From Theileria orientalis strain Shintoku (Eukaryota; Apicomplexa; Aconoidasida; Piroplasmida; Theileriidae): DNA of 64,000 nucleotides. The stretch is from positions 1,426,001 through 1,490,000 of the forward strand of contig NC_025263.1 in the NCBI RefSeq assembly GCF_000740895.1, read 5' to 3'. Under the pieces are notes generated by a model. It had not been told where the DNA came from and ran no database searches. It saw only the letters and a program-made list of their open reading frames with translations. The position numbers and the translations under genes were made by a program. Below are positions 52,756-64,000 of this stretch, piece after piece; position 1 is the first letter of the stretch; each line of letters begins with the position of its first letter.

Positions 52756-55700
52756 TTAGAACTTGTGTTTGTGGTTCGAAATTTCGAGGCCGTCCTTGAA
52801 GTGGAACGGCTGTATTGGCAGGTAGTACGTGATCCCCAGCTCCTTGCAGACTCTGATGATCAGCTGCAGCACCTCCGTGCGCAGCTGGTAGATCCTCTGC
52901 CAGTTCCCCCAGCTCTCGATGCACGTGAGCCAGAGTCCCACCTCGTAGCAGTGCCCCGGCGAGAACTCGTAGCCGTAGAGTCCTGCGCTGTCCTTGACGA
53001 AGTCGTTGGGCCTGCAGTTGATCGCAGTGTTCACGATCCTCGTGAACTTGTCCAGCGCCGCGTCCGGCGTGTGCGCGTCGACCTTGAAGATGATCTCCAG
53101 CGTCGCCGTCTCCGCCCTGCTTTCGTTCGTGATCTTCATGGTCGAGAGCAGCGAGTTCTGGTATATGAGTATCTTTCCGTGGATCGACACGAACTCCGTC
53201 GTGTACGTCCTGATCTTCTTCACGATTAGCGGCTCTCCCGAGTCAAGCCTCACTCTGTCTCCTACGTTGTACGGGTTCGAGAAGGCCACAAATATGACCG
53301 AGGTGATGAAGTTCGTGTACATGTAGCTGAGTGCCACTGTGAGTGCTGAGAGCAGCGCTGCTCCTGAGACCACGATTGCCTCCACCTTCACTCCCGCCAT
53401 AAAGGCCAGTATCACTGAGGAGATGATCCACGAGAAGGCTGACATCAGCTTCTTCACTACTCTGAACACGCTTTGCTGTCCCTTCAGGTTGCGCTTAAAC
53501 TTTTTCCTCGACGAGAACAGGTTCGTCAGCGCCTGCTTAATTATGTTAAAGTTGATTCTTCCGTGGCCTGATATGTCAATCAGGTTTATCGTCTTATCCA
53601 GGTCCTCCTCCGGGAGAAACAGCGCCAACCTCTCTCTGCTGATAAACAGCTCTGAGCGGTCATACTTGTAGTTGAACGTGTTTTTCGACCCGTCGCACGA
53701 GTTCTTCACATCCACGATTTCCGGTCCTCTGAAGTTAAGCACGTCCTGGATGTTAATGTCTTCGCTCATGATCGTCGCTCTGACGTTCCTCAGGTTATAT
53801 ATTTGCGTTATTCCGTCCGAGCTGCTTGCTTCACTGCTCATTCTCTTATTTCCCATGTTACTCCTATTCTCCGCCTTAAAGTCTCTTCTTACTGCCTTCA
53901 GACTCTTAACTGTATCATACTTCTCCAAATCTGGGAACGACTTCGGCGAGTTAAGCGCTGATACTTGAACTCCCGGCGGCACCATTTCTAAAAATGTTTA
54001 TTTGGGGTGAAAAATTCCATTTTTGCCAAAAATTAAAAGGTTATGTGATATAGTTAATTAATGCCCTAACTATCCATGCTACGCACCTATGTTTGTTTTT
54101 GATTTCCTGCTCTTTACCTTCTCGTTTATCCTCTCCTTTAGCTCAGACCTGCTAATTTTTGGCGCAGCATTTTCCTTTAGTCCCATCACCTCCTTGGCTG
54201 TGTCCGCCACTTCCTTCACTGTGTTTTCTGTTATATCCAGTGCTGTGTTTATGATTTGTGCTGGTATTTCCTCTATGTTCGTCAGGTTGATTCCCAACTT
54301 CTTCCCCTTATCCTCTCTCGACGGACACGAATCTGAGTTAACCAGCGCTGTGTAGTTGTTATCCATAGTCTCGCTGTCCATCTTATCTGCCTCCATGTAG
54401 TCGTTCGTGGTTGCGTATATTTGATCAAACAGCAACTCCGACACCTTCTGTATCATGTCCTCGCTCTTGAGGATGATGTCTTGGTGCAGCAGCGATATGC
54501 AGGGCGACGTCTTTGTCACATAGTAGGCGAGCATCCAATTTTTAAGCCTTGAATTACTCGAGTTACTGATCAGTGACTCCGTGACGTGTGTGGGAAGGTC
54601 TACAATCATGCATTCAGTTTAATTGTTTGATTAGTAATAGATAGTTACATGTTTAGTGATCAATCAGGTGGTTAGTTATATGTTTGGTAATTACTAATAG
54701 TTATATGTTTAGTGATTAGTAATAGTTAGTTATATGTTTGGTAGTTACTAATAGAGAGTTATAAGTTTGGTAGTTACTAATAGATAGTTATATGTTTGGT
54801 AGTTACTAATAGATAGTTATATGTTTAATGATTAGCAATAGTCGGTTGTCATTCAAATGGTTATTTATTCAGTCAGTTGCCAATCAATAAATGAACTAAT
54901 CTGTGCCTACCTAGTGCCTTAACTGTCTTTTTAAAGTCTCCTGAGGTCATGTTGTGGTCCCTGTATCTTTTTTTAACTCTTAAACTTACTTTAAAACTTC
55001 CAGGGCTCTGTCTTTAAACACTGGCCTTACGTTGATTCTCTTCTTCTTCGTTTGATTCATCTGCTCGAAGCCCGCCTTTTTGTATAGAGACTCTATGAGC
55101 TCCATCAGATTCGGCTTTGTGAGCGAGTACGATATCCACAGGATGTTAAACCTCCTTATTTTTATGTAAAGCTCCAGGTACTTTTTCATCGAGTCGTTGG
55201 AGCTCATCAGAAATCCTAGTTCAAATAGAAACGTTAAAACTGACAGTAGCAGGCACTAAATATTAATCAGTCACCGTTCACTCACAGTTTATAATACTAC
55301 TATCTAACACTTATACTACTGCTACCTAACATGAATAATGCCAATAGCCATACTATTACTATCATCTATTCCATCTACTACACTATCATCAATATTACTA
55401 ATATTTGTGTAGCTATTCTAATGCGTCCATGAGGGCATTAAACATGGCAACAACTCACTCTTATCGATAAAATTACGTACAGGTATACTCCGTAGGATAT
55501 CCACGGAAGCGACGCTCTGTGGAACGTCAACATCGCTCTGAAGGTTGGATTCGAAAAAACATCAATAAGGAATATGTCTTCTATTTCGTTATCTACACAC
55601 CATTATTCTGTCTCCAAATTACCTTTCCTTATCAGCACTTGCCACAGCATAGACTGAAATGCTGAAAAGATTGCGTAGAAGATCGTCGGATCCAACATGT

Positions 55701-56271
55701 TAAGCAGTGCGAAGCAGAGTGCGTTGCTCAGGCAAATTCTGTTTAAAATACAGCTGACCAGCAGGTACCTAAGCCACAGTCACACTCCTTCAAATGACAC
55801 GAACTTACCGTACGAACATGAATGCGATGTGTATTGCGACGTTGGTGGTAAAGATGAAAATCATCGACACCAGGGCCCCGAGGGACAACTCATCTCCAAT
55901 AACCTGAACACACATTTTAGAAATATCAATTTATCGTTAATCCCACTCAATATACGCGTGTAACTTATGTATCTCCTACTAGATACCCTGCCTGTTTGCT
56001 TGCTGTCTGGGCTGTTACAGTTAAAGATAAAGTATGCTCCGATAAGTATTAGGTGAAACGCGAACCAAGACAGAGGGTATCGATCAGGGAATATGAATTT
56101 AAATGGCTTGAAGATATTACTCCTTGTACTGGTCTTTTCCGGCTCATCCTCCTCGTAGTACCCGTCATCGATATGTGTAAACTGCTTCTGCTCATTGTCC
56201 GCTATGGACTTGTCGAAATAGTCCGTTGACGACTGTTCCGTATCTTCCGCCGATGTTTTATCCTTTTCCAT
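52756..56271 (-). CDS. MscS-like mechanosensitive channel, paralogue 2
   Basis: Eight exons: 56271-55987, 55903-55809, 55768-55623, 55592-55459, 55255-54990, 54960-54911, 54599-54087 and 53987-52756, giving 906 aa. All junctions keep phase. The order of segments copies paralogue 1: helices, a block LTFLFELGFLMSSN (compare LLFLFELQFLANYSSD), LLFDQIYATTND (compare FLFDQIYDSL), then an EF-hand-like DISGHGRINF, two helices, and NPYNVGDRVRL with a beta domain ending HFKDGLEI. The N-terminal 50 residues are acidic and lie before the first helix. It lacks the long C-terminal tail of paralogue 1, so the difference in size (906 against 1312 aa) is mainly that tail. Role as for paralogue 1; the two may form different or mixed channels. 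Confidence 0.87.
54640..54850 (+). repeat. Degenerate 27-29 bp repeats in an intron of paralogue 2
   Basis: About seven drifting copies of a unit like TTATATGTTTGGTAGTTACTAATAGA. They fill most of intron 6 of channel paralogue 2 (54600-54910). No coding potential. Confidence 0.85.
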
Positions 56272-56561
56272 GTTTAATTCACATTTTGCAACACTAAATA
56301 CTTAACGCATTAATCTGTGCTATGGTGCCACACCTAAGAAAATAATATTACTGATTTAAACCTCAATATCATTTTTATATTTCATTTGCTTCCAAATTTT
56401 TACTTTTATTGTTTTTATGTCTTTAAACTCTTAAAATTGACTTTTACTATTCAAATTATCTTTCTTGCAGAACTGAGTTTGTCCACTCAATAATTTACTC
56501 ATTTAAACTATTTTATGAAATTAATTTCCTTCTCCTCGTTTATTCGATTCCCTTGATTAAT

Positions 56562-56864
56562 TTAATTTAGTTTAAATGTGGACAAACAGACGCTAGTGAC
56601 CACAAAAACCGTCAACGTTATTAATCCGAGTATGAGCACTGCTTTCAACAATATTCCCAGGATATTTCCCTTCCTTTGCACCTTTATATATTCTTTCGAC
56701 TCCAAAATTGTTTCTAAAACTTGCTTTCCTTCACTTGCTATCTCCCTTCCTCCTTTTCCAGTGGCCTTATTCACGTTTCCTGTGTATCTCATGGCATTTT
56801 TAACATAATTATTGATCACTTCCTCGGAATTTAGAGATTCTTGACTTTTGTTACCCACGCTCAT
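56562..56864 (-). CDS. 100-aa tail-anchored-type membrane protein
   Basis: A single exon, 100 aa. Residues 1-70 are polar and helical (NSEEVINNYVKNAMRY, GREIASEGKQVLETILESKEYIK), followed by one hydrophobic helix (ILGILLKAVLILGLITLTVFVVTSV, about 70-94) and a very short tail (CLSTFKLN). This is the layout of tail-anchored proteins and small SNARE-like or adaptor proteins. No SNARE layer Gln/Arg pattern is certain. It begins with an ATG in AT-rich DNA and has balanced codons. The family is not recognised. It is transcribed divergently from the small protein at 57219. Confidence 0.65.
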   Translation of the reverse strand: MSVGNKSQESLNSEEVINNYVKNAMRYTGNVNKATGKGGREIASEGKQVLETILESKEYIKVQRKGNILGILLKAVLILGLITLTVFVVTSVCLSTFKLN

Positions 56865-57218
56865 TTTAATTGGAAGCCCCTAGTTAAATTTTAAGGGCTA
56901 GTTATCAGTTATTTACCTTCTATAATAAATTTTTATTAACCCATATAACATATAAATGCGTTTCAAACCCACGTGTTTGTGTTCCATTACATCTTCTTGA
57001 CTTTTATCTGTTTCTATCACAGAACGATAGATTTTATATCTTATGTGCACAAGTGAGTCTAACATCGCCTACACATAAACGCCTAATACTCCAGAAACTT
57101 ATTTTACTGTAAAAACAAATCGCAATGAGGAAAACAAGTGCAAGGGTATAACTAGAATTTGATGATATAATAAATAAACGTATCTATTTCTACATGTGTA
57201 AATAAGAACAAGGAAGAT
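56865..57218. other. AT-rich divergent promoter spacer
   Basis: 354 bp of AT-rich DNA between the starts of the 100-aa gene (minus) and the small plus-strand gene at 57219. No gene or repeat seen. A short upstream exon for the latter is possible near 57124. Confidence 0.5.
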
Positions 57219-57612
57219 ATGAAAATTATTTGCTCAACACATATAGCCAGTAATAGGAAAAAAATCGCCAAAAAGGAGATGAAGAAGTTGCTTTCATTTG
57301 GAGAAAGCACAGGGAGTAAAAAGAAGAAAGGAGAGAAGGAGAAAGGCAAAGAGGATGGTCTAAAGAGGTGGGAAGTAATTCTGGAATTTGTGGCTGTCTA
57401 TAGTATGAATAGTAACATGTTAATAATGTTTAGTCGTGCCTATATCAATGGCAGTATTCAGCATCGTTTTCTCATTGGTTACAATCATGTTAATCATGAA
57501 TGTGTCAGGAGTAAAACCGTTTGGTGGTTCATTCGGCTATCACCAGGCAGTGCTTTTCATATCAGTGCTGGCAACACTGAGTACAGCAGTAACACTCAGA
57601 TATCAAACTTAA
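57219..57612 (+). CDS. 120-aa membrane protein with a spliced hydrophobic half
   Basis: Two exons, 57219-57402 and 57434-57612, give 120 aa. Exon 1 ends in the middle of a hydrophobic helix; splicing (donor GTATGA, acceptor TTTAG) joins FVAVYI to VPISMAVFSIVFSLVTIMLIM, so the join makes one long helix. A second helix is AVLFISVLATLSTAVTL near the C-terminus. Without splicing the frame runs on into a non-hydrophobic, unlikely 162-codon frame. The N-terminus is Lys-rich (GSKKKKGEKEKGKEDGLKRW), and the start ATG is not secure. With two membrane helices and a basic cytosolic arm it resembles small ER or Golgi membrane proteins, but no family was recognised. Confidence 0.55.
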
Positions 57613-57891
57613 TTTTTGAAAAAATAATAAATGGACTAATATATGTTTGTAAATGTGTATATCCTTATTTACTGAAGCAAATAACCATTTTTATTTCTAA
57701 AAATTGAATACGTTTGTAAATTATACACTCTGGCACAGAAACATGAAACAAAAATAAACTTTCTGAAATAGAAAGAAGATGCAAAGAAGAAAGAGTATGC
57801 ATCTTGAGATGTTCAGATGACACCCAGTAACGAGTATAATGATGACACCTGTGACTATACCATGTATTTTAATAACATTATGAAAGTGCGG

Positions 57892-60800
57892 CTACTGGCT
57901 AGCGACGGCCAGCCGGGCCTTCTTCTGAAACGCCTTGACGATGCAGGGCCAGAGAGTGTCAAACTGCTCCTCGAGCATGACGGCGTCCTTGTAGGGAATG
58001 GTGTCGACCTTGTTGTACAACTTCGCGTTCTTAAACAGGAGAGCAATGTCGGCCTTGAACTGCATGGGAATGGTGTACGCCCTGTTGAGCGCCTTCTGCT
58101 CAATCTTGTTGAGCCAGATGGGCTTCTTTATGATTGACCGGTAGCCCTTAAACTCCTTCTCAGGGTCCTTGTGGAACCAGTGGGACTGGCGAATCTCCTT
58201 TAGCGCCCTCACAGCCTCGAGCGCAACGTTCTGCCAGTCGTCCCCTGAGCCAGACTCGCCCTCGCCGTAGGCCCTTTTGAAAGAAGCGATCTTGGGCATG
58301 CTCAACCCGGAAGTTAAACGATTAATTCGTCTAAAAGGTGTGTATTAGTTATTATATTGTTTGGAGCAGTAGCTATTGTATTACATACAGTAGTAGTTGG
58401 TGTACTATATACGGTAGCAGTTGTACCATATACAGTAGTAGTTGGTGTACTAGCCAGTATATTTACTGCCACATTAAGTAGTGCGTCAGTACGGAAGGTA
58501 GTAAGTTGTTGAGTTAACTAGGTAGTAACCAACTGGTGTGTTTGCAGTAAATAAAACCTACTGGTTGACGAAAGTTTTATCCGGCTTCGGATCCTTGGGA
58601 AACAGAGTGCCGAAGCCAAACAGGAGTGAATATGCCTTGTGGACCTTGGGGAACAGCCTGAGGTAGAAGGGCAGCTTCGACACTGCGGCCTTCTTGAGAA
58701 TGACGAGCATGTACCTGCGCGCGCGCTCCAGCGTGGCCGCAGAAAGGTTCAAAAACAAAATCGGCTTCGCCATACACGTGTCGAAGAGCACGTTGTAGAA
58801 CATGTCCCAGAGCGCGATCTTGAGTTCGGGGCTCCGGACCACGTGAAAGAGGAAGCACGCGCACTTCACGCACTCGAGCAGCCCTGCGGTTTGGTGGAGC
58901 AGCTTCAGCCTCCGTTCCGGCTCCACCGCCTCAAGTGTGGCCTCCACGCCCTCGTTGAACAGCTCGTTGACCAGCAGGTATTCGAACGCGGCCTCGGAGT
59001 TGGCGTAATCGTCTCTGCCGGAACTCGCGTTGCTGGAGCTAGGGGAGCCTTCCACCTGCACTGCGGCGCTAGTCTGCGTACCACTGCTCGATGGGGAGTC
59101 GGCCGTGCCATTGAAGTTGTCCCGGTCACGGCTGTCAATGTTGTCGGCACCCCCGAAGGCACTGCCACTAGCAATGGCATGGTCTGCGGTGAAGGCGCTG
59201 CCACTCTCCAGTAACCCGTCGGTGACCTTGCCGTTGAGTCCAGGCCGGTTGGCGGCAACGTTGTCAGGCGTGTCATAGCATTGTTTAAATGATGAAGCGC
59301 CCTCATTGGCACTGCCGTCAGCGCCAAGGGCACCAGAGCCCCCGTTGATGGAGGCGCTGCTGTTGCTGCCGATGGAAACAGTGGCTCCGCCTGCGTCTTC
59401 TTTGCTAGCAGTGCTTACGTTTGCATTACTATTACCATTTGTGTTGGGGTTGGTTCCCGTACCGTGTGTATTAAGGTTATTGGCACCACCCGTACTACGG
59501 TTAGTGCCACTAGCACCTGCGCTGCCATTCGCGTCACTTCCGACGCTATTGGAGTTAGTGCTGCGGTTCGTGTTGTCGTTATTTGGGCTGGCCGCGGAGT
59601 CGCCCGCGAAAAGGCCCAGGAGGCCCTCCGGCACACTCAGCCTGAACCGGTACGAACACTGGAGCAGGAGCTGCAACGTCAGCCTGACGGCAGCCCTCTG
59701 CACCAGCGCCGAGTTATAGTTCTGCGAGAGCTCAAAGGCCGACTGGAACCTGTGTTTGACGTGCTGCCGCAGCGGAAGGAAGAGCAGCGGGTCGAAGTCG
59801 AAGCCCAGGTCCCTCTCGGCCCTGAAGCGCTCCACGCACAGCTTCAGGAAGACCGGCTGACGAGACAGGCAGAGCAGGAACTTGCTCGCGAGCGTCCTCC
59901 CGGGCGAGCAGCTGCCGGGTATTCCGTCGAGCCTGAACATGTGCCAGAGGTAGTCCCAGAGGTTGAACACGCTGCTCTGCCCGAGGCCGCCCTGCTGCGT
60001 GTGGGTCGCTTCCTGCGGGTTCAGGTACGAGGCCGCCTCCATCAGGTTCGTCGCCTGCGTCAGCGTGCTCGGGCCCGTCAGGTTCTCGATGGCGTTCGCC
60101 AGGATGTCGAGCACGAAGTCCGGGGTGAAGCCCTGGTCGTTCCTCAGCAGGCACATCGCCTTGTAGAACTCCGCGATGAAGCGCGCCTCCGCCGGGTGAA
60201 TGGTCAGGTTTGCGAGCCTCGTGAGGTACTTGGTGAAGAAGCCGTAGAGGTAGCCGTGCTGCCTCGGGTCTCTGTTGTACAGGCAGACCAGCGAGTACAC
60301 GCACCTCGCCCGTATCATCGGGTGCGCCTTCTGCTTCTTCACCACTTCGTCCAGCCTCTTGCAGGCCGACTCTGTCAGCGGGTTGTCTGACACGTACTCC
60401 GACTTTCCGATGCTTCCCAGCGCCTGGCACGCCTCTATGAGCGCGTATATGTTGTTGTCTGACTGCAGCTGCTGCTCCCACATCGAGCCTGACTGGCAGC
60501 GCCTGATCCTTGCCAGCATGCTGAACGCCGAATCCACGCGTATCCACAGCAGCGGCAGCCTCGTCTTTGAGCATATTTTCGCCACGATTGACCTGTTGTC
60601 CAGCTGCGTCATCTCCGGGTGCAGGCTCATGTAGAGGTGCTTCATCCACTCCACCAAGTGCCTGTCGCATTCGCTGTACAGACCCAGGTATGTGTTCGAC
60701 CCTACGTGTTTATAAACCAGTGAATAAAGTTATATGTGTTGGTAGGTGATATGAATGTTAGTGCTTAGTGTGGAAGTTAGTGGTTAATATATAGGCTAGT

Positions 60801-63800
60801 GATTAATATGGAGGTTAGTCAATAGTAGCTATCTTCCTGGTCGCCAGACTGTTAGCAACGTGAATAGCTAATTGTACCTATCTAAATAGGCTAATTTCTG
60901 GAATATAAATACCTAAACGATGGCCCATACAAATAACTGAAATGAGTGTGCAATACCTGTATTTGTTGTAAAGGTCCCTGCTGCCGCGTTTTGCAGCTCC
61001 TTTTCCAAGTCCTCTGCGATGCCCTTCAGCGCCACCTTCTTGCGTCCCCTCGTCGCTCGCGGGTTCACGTTATAACTGATCGGCACCAACTCACCCAAAA
61101 GCTTTATCGACTCTCTGACCCCGTCGTCCTCCACAATATCGCTGATCAGGTAGAACATCCACTTCTTGGCGTATCCTCCTGACAAACAGAGCACTAAATA
61201 AATTTTGTTAATGGCTGCGTTTCAACAGGTTCGTCGGTAACTAACCGCCTAACATCACCTACCCTAAAGATAACTACTACCTATCAACAACCTGACTACT
61301 GTGTAGATACTACCTATCAAAAACACTGCTGGTCTAAAAACCTACTCGACTTGTCCTCACTCGTCCTCTTCTCGTGCTGTATCAGCGACTGCTGAACCAG
61401 CACCAGCTTCCAGTAGGGCATCCCTCCCGAGGTCGCTATCGGTATCTGCCCCGGGTTGTACTGCAGCTTGTAGTCCGACTTGATGGTGGTGCCGCAGAAG
61501 TTGGTGCCGTTGTCCACCAGGAGGTCCGTGATCTTGTTGATGTCGCACGAGTTTTTTAGCATCTCCACGCAGTCCCAGAGCGGCCCGTAGCCGAGACAGA
61601 ATGGCCAGGGGTAGTTGCCGATGTACCCGAAGCCCATAACGAAGTTGCCGTCCCTTCCGATCATGTCCACTGAGTCGAAGAACGTCTGGTGCAGACACAT
61701 CTTCTTCTTCAGAAGTCCGATCTCGCTGAAGGACATCAGGCCCATGTTGTCCCTCTGGTCCCCGAAGTCGACTATCTCTTCCTTCGGCCCCATCGTGGTC
61801 ACGTTAAATATGTTCAGGAGCATCTTGTAGACCACTGCGTCCTCTCCAACGTCCGAGTTCGACTGCTGCGTGTAGTGCGTCAGCTGCAGGAGCTTGCTGT
61901 ACATGTTGTACAGGTTTCTCGCCGCCTGCGACGTGATGTCGACGAGCGTGTACTTCGTCTGCCCCTGGTCGTTAACGTCCAGCGGCGGCTGCAGCGAGTT
62001 AACGTCCACTCTGAAGGACAGGTGGTCCATGCTCGTGCCCTTCCTCTGCAGCTGCAGGATCAGGCCCATGCTTATCTGCGGACACCCCGTGCCGTACACG
62101 TACGACTTGACCAGGTTCTGCAGGTTCGTTATGCACACTCTCAGCTGGTCGTGCTCTTCTCCCTTGCGCAGTATCCCCTGCACTCCCATCGACGCCTCCA
62201 GCTTCTTCTCCTTGTTAAGCCTGTTTTGCGGCTTACTGTTCCAGAACAGCACATATCTGGCTAGCACTTCCCGCAGCATCCACTCCCATATGTTATCGTC
62301 TTCTTCATTCGCGTCATTGCTGCCTGAAGTTAGTCCAACTACACTTGCGTCGCGACTTGCTGGTGGGTTTGCCTTAGTTACGACACTGTTACTGGTACTT
62401 GCACTAGCGCTGACGCTGGCAGCAATACTAGGAGCTGGGCCTGCAGCGACACCGACACTAGCACTAGCGTTGACACTAGCACTAGCATTGACACTAGCAC
62501 TAGCATTGACACTAGCACTAGCATTGAAACCAACACTGGTATCTGCAGTGGAGCCAATATCGTCGCTTTTGTCAGGACCTTCAGGGGCGTCGTTATCCGG
62601 ATTTTGGTTGCCGGTAACGCTGCTTCCGTCACCCGCAGCGTTAACTTCAGTGCTCACATGATTGTTGTCGCTCTCGTCCAGGGCACCACTGGTGCCTTCA
62701 CTCTGCTTACTGCTCTTTGGTCGCCCTGAGCACGTACTCAGGAACCGTTTGAATAGCGTCACTATGAACGACTCTGTTAGAAAACTCGTGTTTGCTATTA
62801 TGCTCTCGAGCACGCTCGGTATCAGCTGGCACTTGAGCATGAACACTGCGTCCTCCATCAGCACCTGCTCCGATATCTCACTCGTGTGCTGAGGCCCTTC
62901 TCTCCTTTTCGCCTTTTCACCGGTGGCTTTTTCCCCTTTTACAGTGCCCCCCTTCCACAGACCACTGACGTCTTCTGAGGCATTGTACTCCTTGGTAACT
63001 GTTAGTGGGTAGTAGTCTCCTAGCAACTCCACCATCGTTGCAAACAGCTCCCTTCTTGACCACACTCTCAACTTATGCTCCGTCGCTCCCAGGTTACGTT
63101 TTATGTATTGGTCCACCAGGTAACTCTGCAGCATAAGGTTCAGGTGCAGGTTCTTGGCTGCGTTGTGCACCCTCTTCACGTACAAACTCGACAGCCCCGT
63201 TGCTATTGCTATTCTCTTATCTATGCACTTCGCGTCATGGGTCAAGTCTGTGAAGGAGTGCAACACGTCCAGCGAGTACACCACCATGTTTCCTCCTGAT
63301 TTATAGTATAGGTCGTGGTACATTCTCGTCATTGGGTCCATGAAGGAGCAGAAAAGATAGTTTTCCGAGGCCGTGTATCCGCTGCAGCGCTTAAAATCCA
63401 CGTGGTTCTGGCTACGCAGACACGCCGACGCGTCCATGCTCTCCGGGAACGTCCCCGTCGGCAGAAAGAGCAGGTAGAGCCCGCACACCTCCATCTCCAG
63501 GACACTTTTGTACGTCTCCAGGCACAGCGTCGTCGCCACGTTCGTCGGCTCCAGCAGGTACCCGAACCCCCTCAGCGTGACGTAAATCAGCTTCGAGTTC
63601 GTTTGCAGCTCAAAGGTCGACTTCGACATCTGCACCAGCTCCTCGTCGCTGTCCACCTCCTCCGAGATCTCCTCCTTCTTCTCTACCTGCAGCCCGTCCC
63701 TAAAGTCGAACTGTCCTGCGAATATTCCGAAGCTTTCGTACACTGCAAGGCCTAAGGTGTGTGTAAGGTCTGTCTCTTCCAACTCAAATTTTTGTTCTCC

Positions 63801-64000
63801 CAGTGAAAATTCTGCGTTATTCATGCTTAATTCGTCTTCTGTAACGTTAAACGATGCAAATTTATACGTTTTCTTCTTCATATACTGCGTAACTTGGCGC
63901 TCGCCCAAACCTTCTCTCATTGGGAAGCCGCATATCACGTTGTAGTCCACTGGAACGGTCACATTGAACTCATATTTGAAGCACCGGTAGTCTTTGTTAA
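57892..64000 (-). CDS. TAF2: TAF2, TFIID subunit, with C-terminal bromodomain (5' end outside)
   Basis: The frame enters at the right edge and is open there, so the N-terminus is missing. Exons in the window: >64000-61346, 61178-60957, 60701-58562 and 58330-57892, at least 1800 codons. TAF2 is inferred from its helical repeat half: LPLLWIRVDSAFSMLARIRRCQS, given as landmark in part (LLWIRVDSAFSML), then WEQQLQSDNNIYALIEACQALG and RARCVYSLVCLYNR, the TAF2 pattern LWIRIDPE...W...L.....EA...L.......VR. The M1-peptidase-like part would be in the first exon. Low-complexity inserts lie at 62300-62700 and 59050-59600. Exon 3 ends CA|GTAGGT, phase 2, and exon 4 continues as a bromodomain: SHWFHKDPEKEF, GYRSIIKKPIWLNKIEQK and LLFKNAKLYNKVD with the acetyl-lysine-binding Asn, then YKDAVMLEEQFDTLW. 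TAF2 itself normally has no bromodomain. Confidence 0.78.
58384..58455 (+). repeat. GTAGTAGTTGGTGTACTA repeat in TAF2 intron
   Basis: A short array in the intron before the bromodomain exon (58331-58561): the unit (GTAGTAGTTGGTGTACTA, then a drifting ATACAG or ATACGG) recurs about three times. No coding potential. Confidence 0.75.
62454..62525 (-). repeat. 18-bp coding tandem repeat in TAF2 (NASASV x4)
   Basis: Four near-identical 18-bp units at 62454-62471, 62472-62489, 62490-62507 and 62508-62525. On the coding (minus) strand each encodes NASASV. They are part of a Ser/Ala-rich disordered insert, so this region is likely variable among isolates. Confidence 0.9.

Noticed and set aside
57892..58299. 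A free-standing bromodomain protein
   Set aside because: The frame is open to an acceptor and fuses to TAF2 in phase; kept as a possible alternative only.
59464..60670. Long open frames of 308 and 312 codons over the TAF2 exon
   Set aside because: Both are shadows of the GC-rich TAF2 coding frame; the TAF2 frame alone shows family motifs and phase-consistent splicing.
1..64000. tRNA or rRNA genes
   Set aside because: I looked for tRNA T-loop/A-box patterns and rRNA blocks in the spacers by eye and found none. A tRNAscan run would settle it.

Overview
The window is nuclear DNA of a small-genome protist, most likely a piroplasm and probably Theileria; Babesia is not excluded. The signs are about 30 protein genes in 64 kb, AT-rich spacers beside GC-richer exons, GT-AG introns that are often only 29-35 nt, and organelle-type translation factors carrying secretory leaders as expected for an apicoplast. 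Gene content is eukaryotic: RRN3, SLY1, MCM10, RPN8, RAD51, TAF2, an FG nucleoporin and a RAP protein. No rRNA, tRNA, transposon, CRISPR or virus-like sequence was seen. The species is inferred from these features, not matched to a database. All intron-exon models were made by eye from reading frame, splice dinucleotides and family alignment from memory.

Layout. 1-5.3 kb: the 3' end of RRN3 (Pol I factor) faces AMMECR1, then an eight-span membrane protein faces a secretory thioredoxin-fold protein. 5.6-12.5 kb: an organellar EF-Ts faces three head-to-tail minus-strand genes, SLY1, a secretory FKBP-like protein and a TBC RabGAP. 13-24 kb: NOL10, a 949-aa orphan, MCM10 followed after 14 bp by a HAD phosphatase, and an RF2-type release factor with a leader. 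24.8-35.2 kb: a 1412-aa eIF4G with two N-terminal PAM2-like motifs, a small orphan, bystin, eL36 and a DUF2423/LLPH-like protein. 35.5-43.9 kb: RPN8 and a DNAJC9-like protein share a 110-bp promoter, followed by NUP42, IWS1 and a 920-aa RAP protein. 44-56.3 kb: two MscS-like channel paralogues in opposite orientation flank RAD51 and PES1. 56.5-64 kb: two small membrane proteins and a TAF2 gene, cut by the right edge, whose last exon encodes a bromodomain.

How the genes relate. Six genes serve Pol I transcription or ribosome assembly (RRN3, NOL10, bystin, LLPH-like, PES1, eL36). EF-Ts and RF2 are two parts of an organelle translation system. SLY1 and the TBC protein act in vesicle traffic. MCM10 and RAD51 act in replication and repair. 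TAF2 and IWS1 act in Pol II transcription. There is no operon; neighbours are mostly divergent or convergent with very short 3' spacing.

The most interesting observations are the TAF2-bromodomain joint gene, the tandem PAM2-like motifs in eIF4G, the inverted pair of MscS channels with EF-hand-like segments, the release factor lacking most of domain 1, and the near-abutting MCM10/HAD and RRN3/AMMECR1 gene ends.
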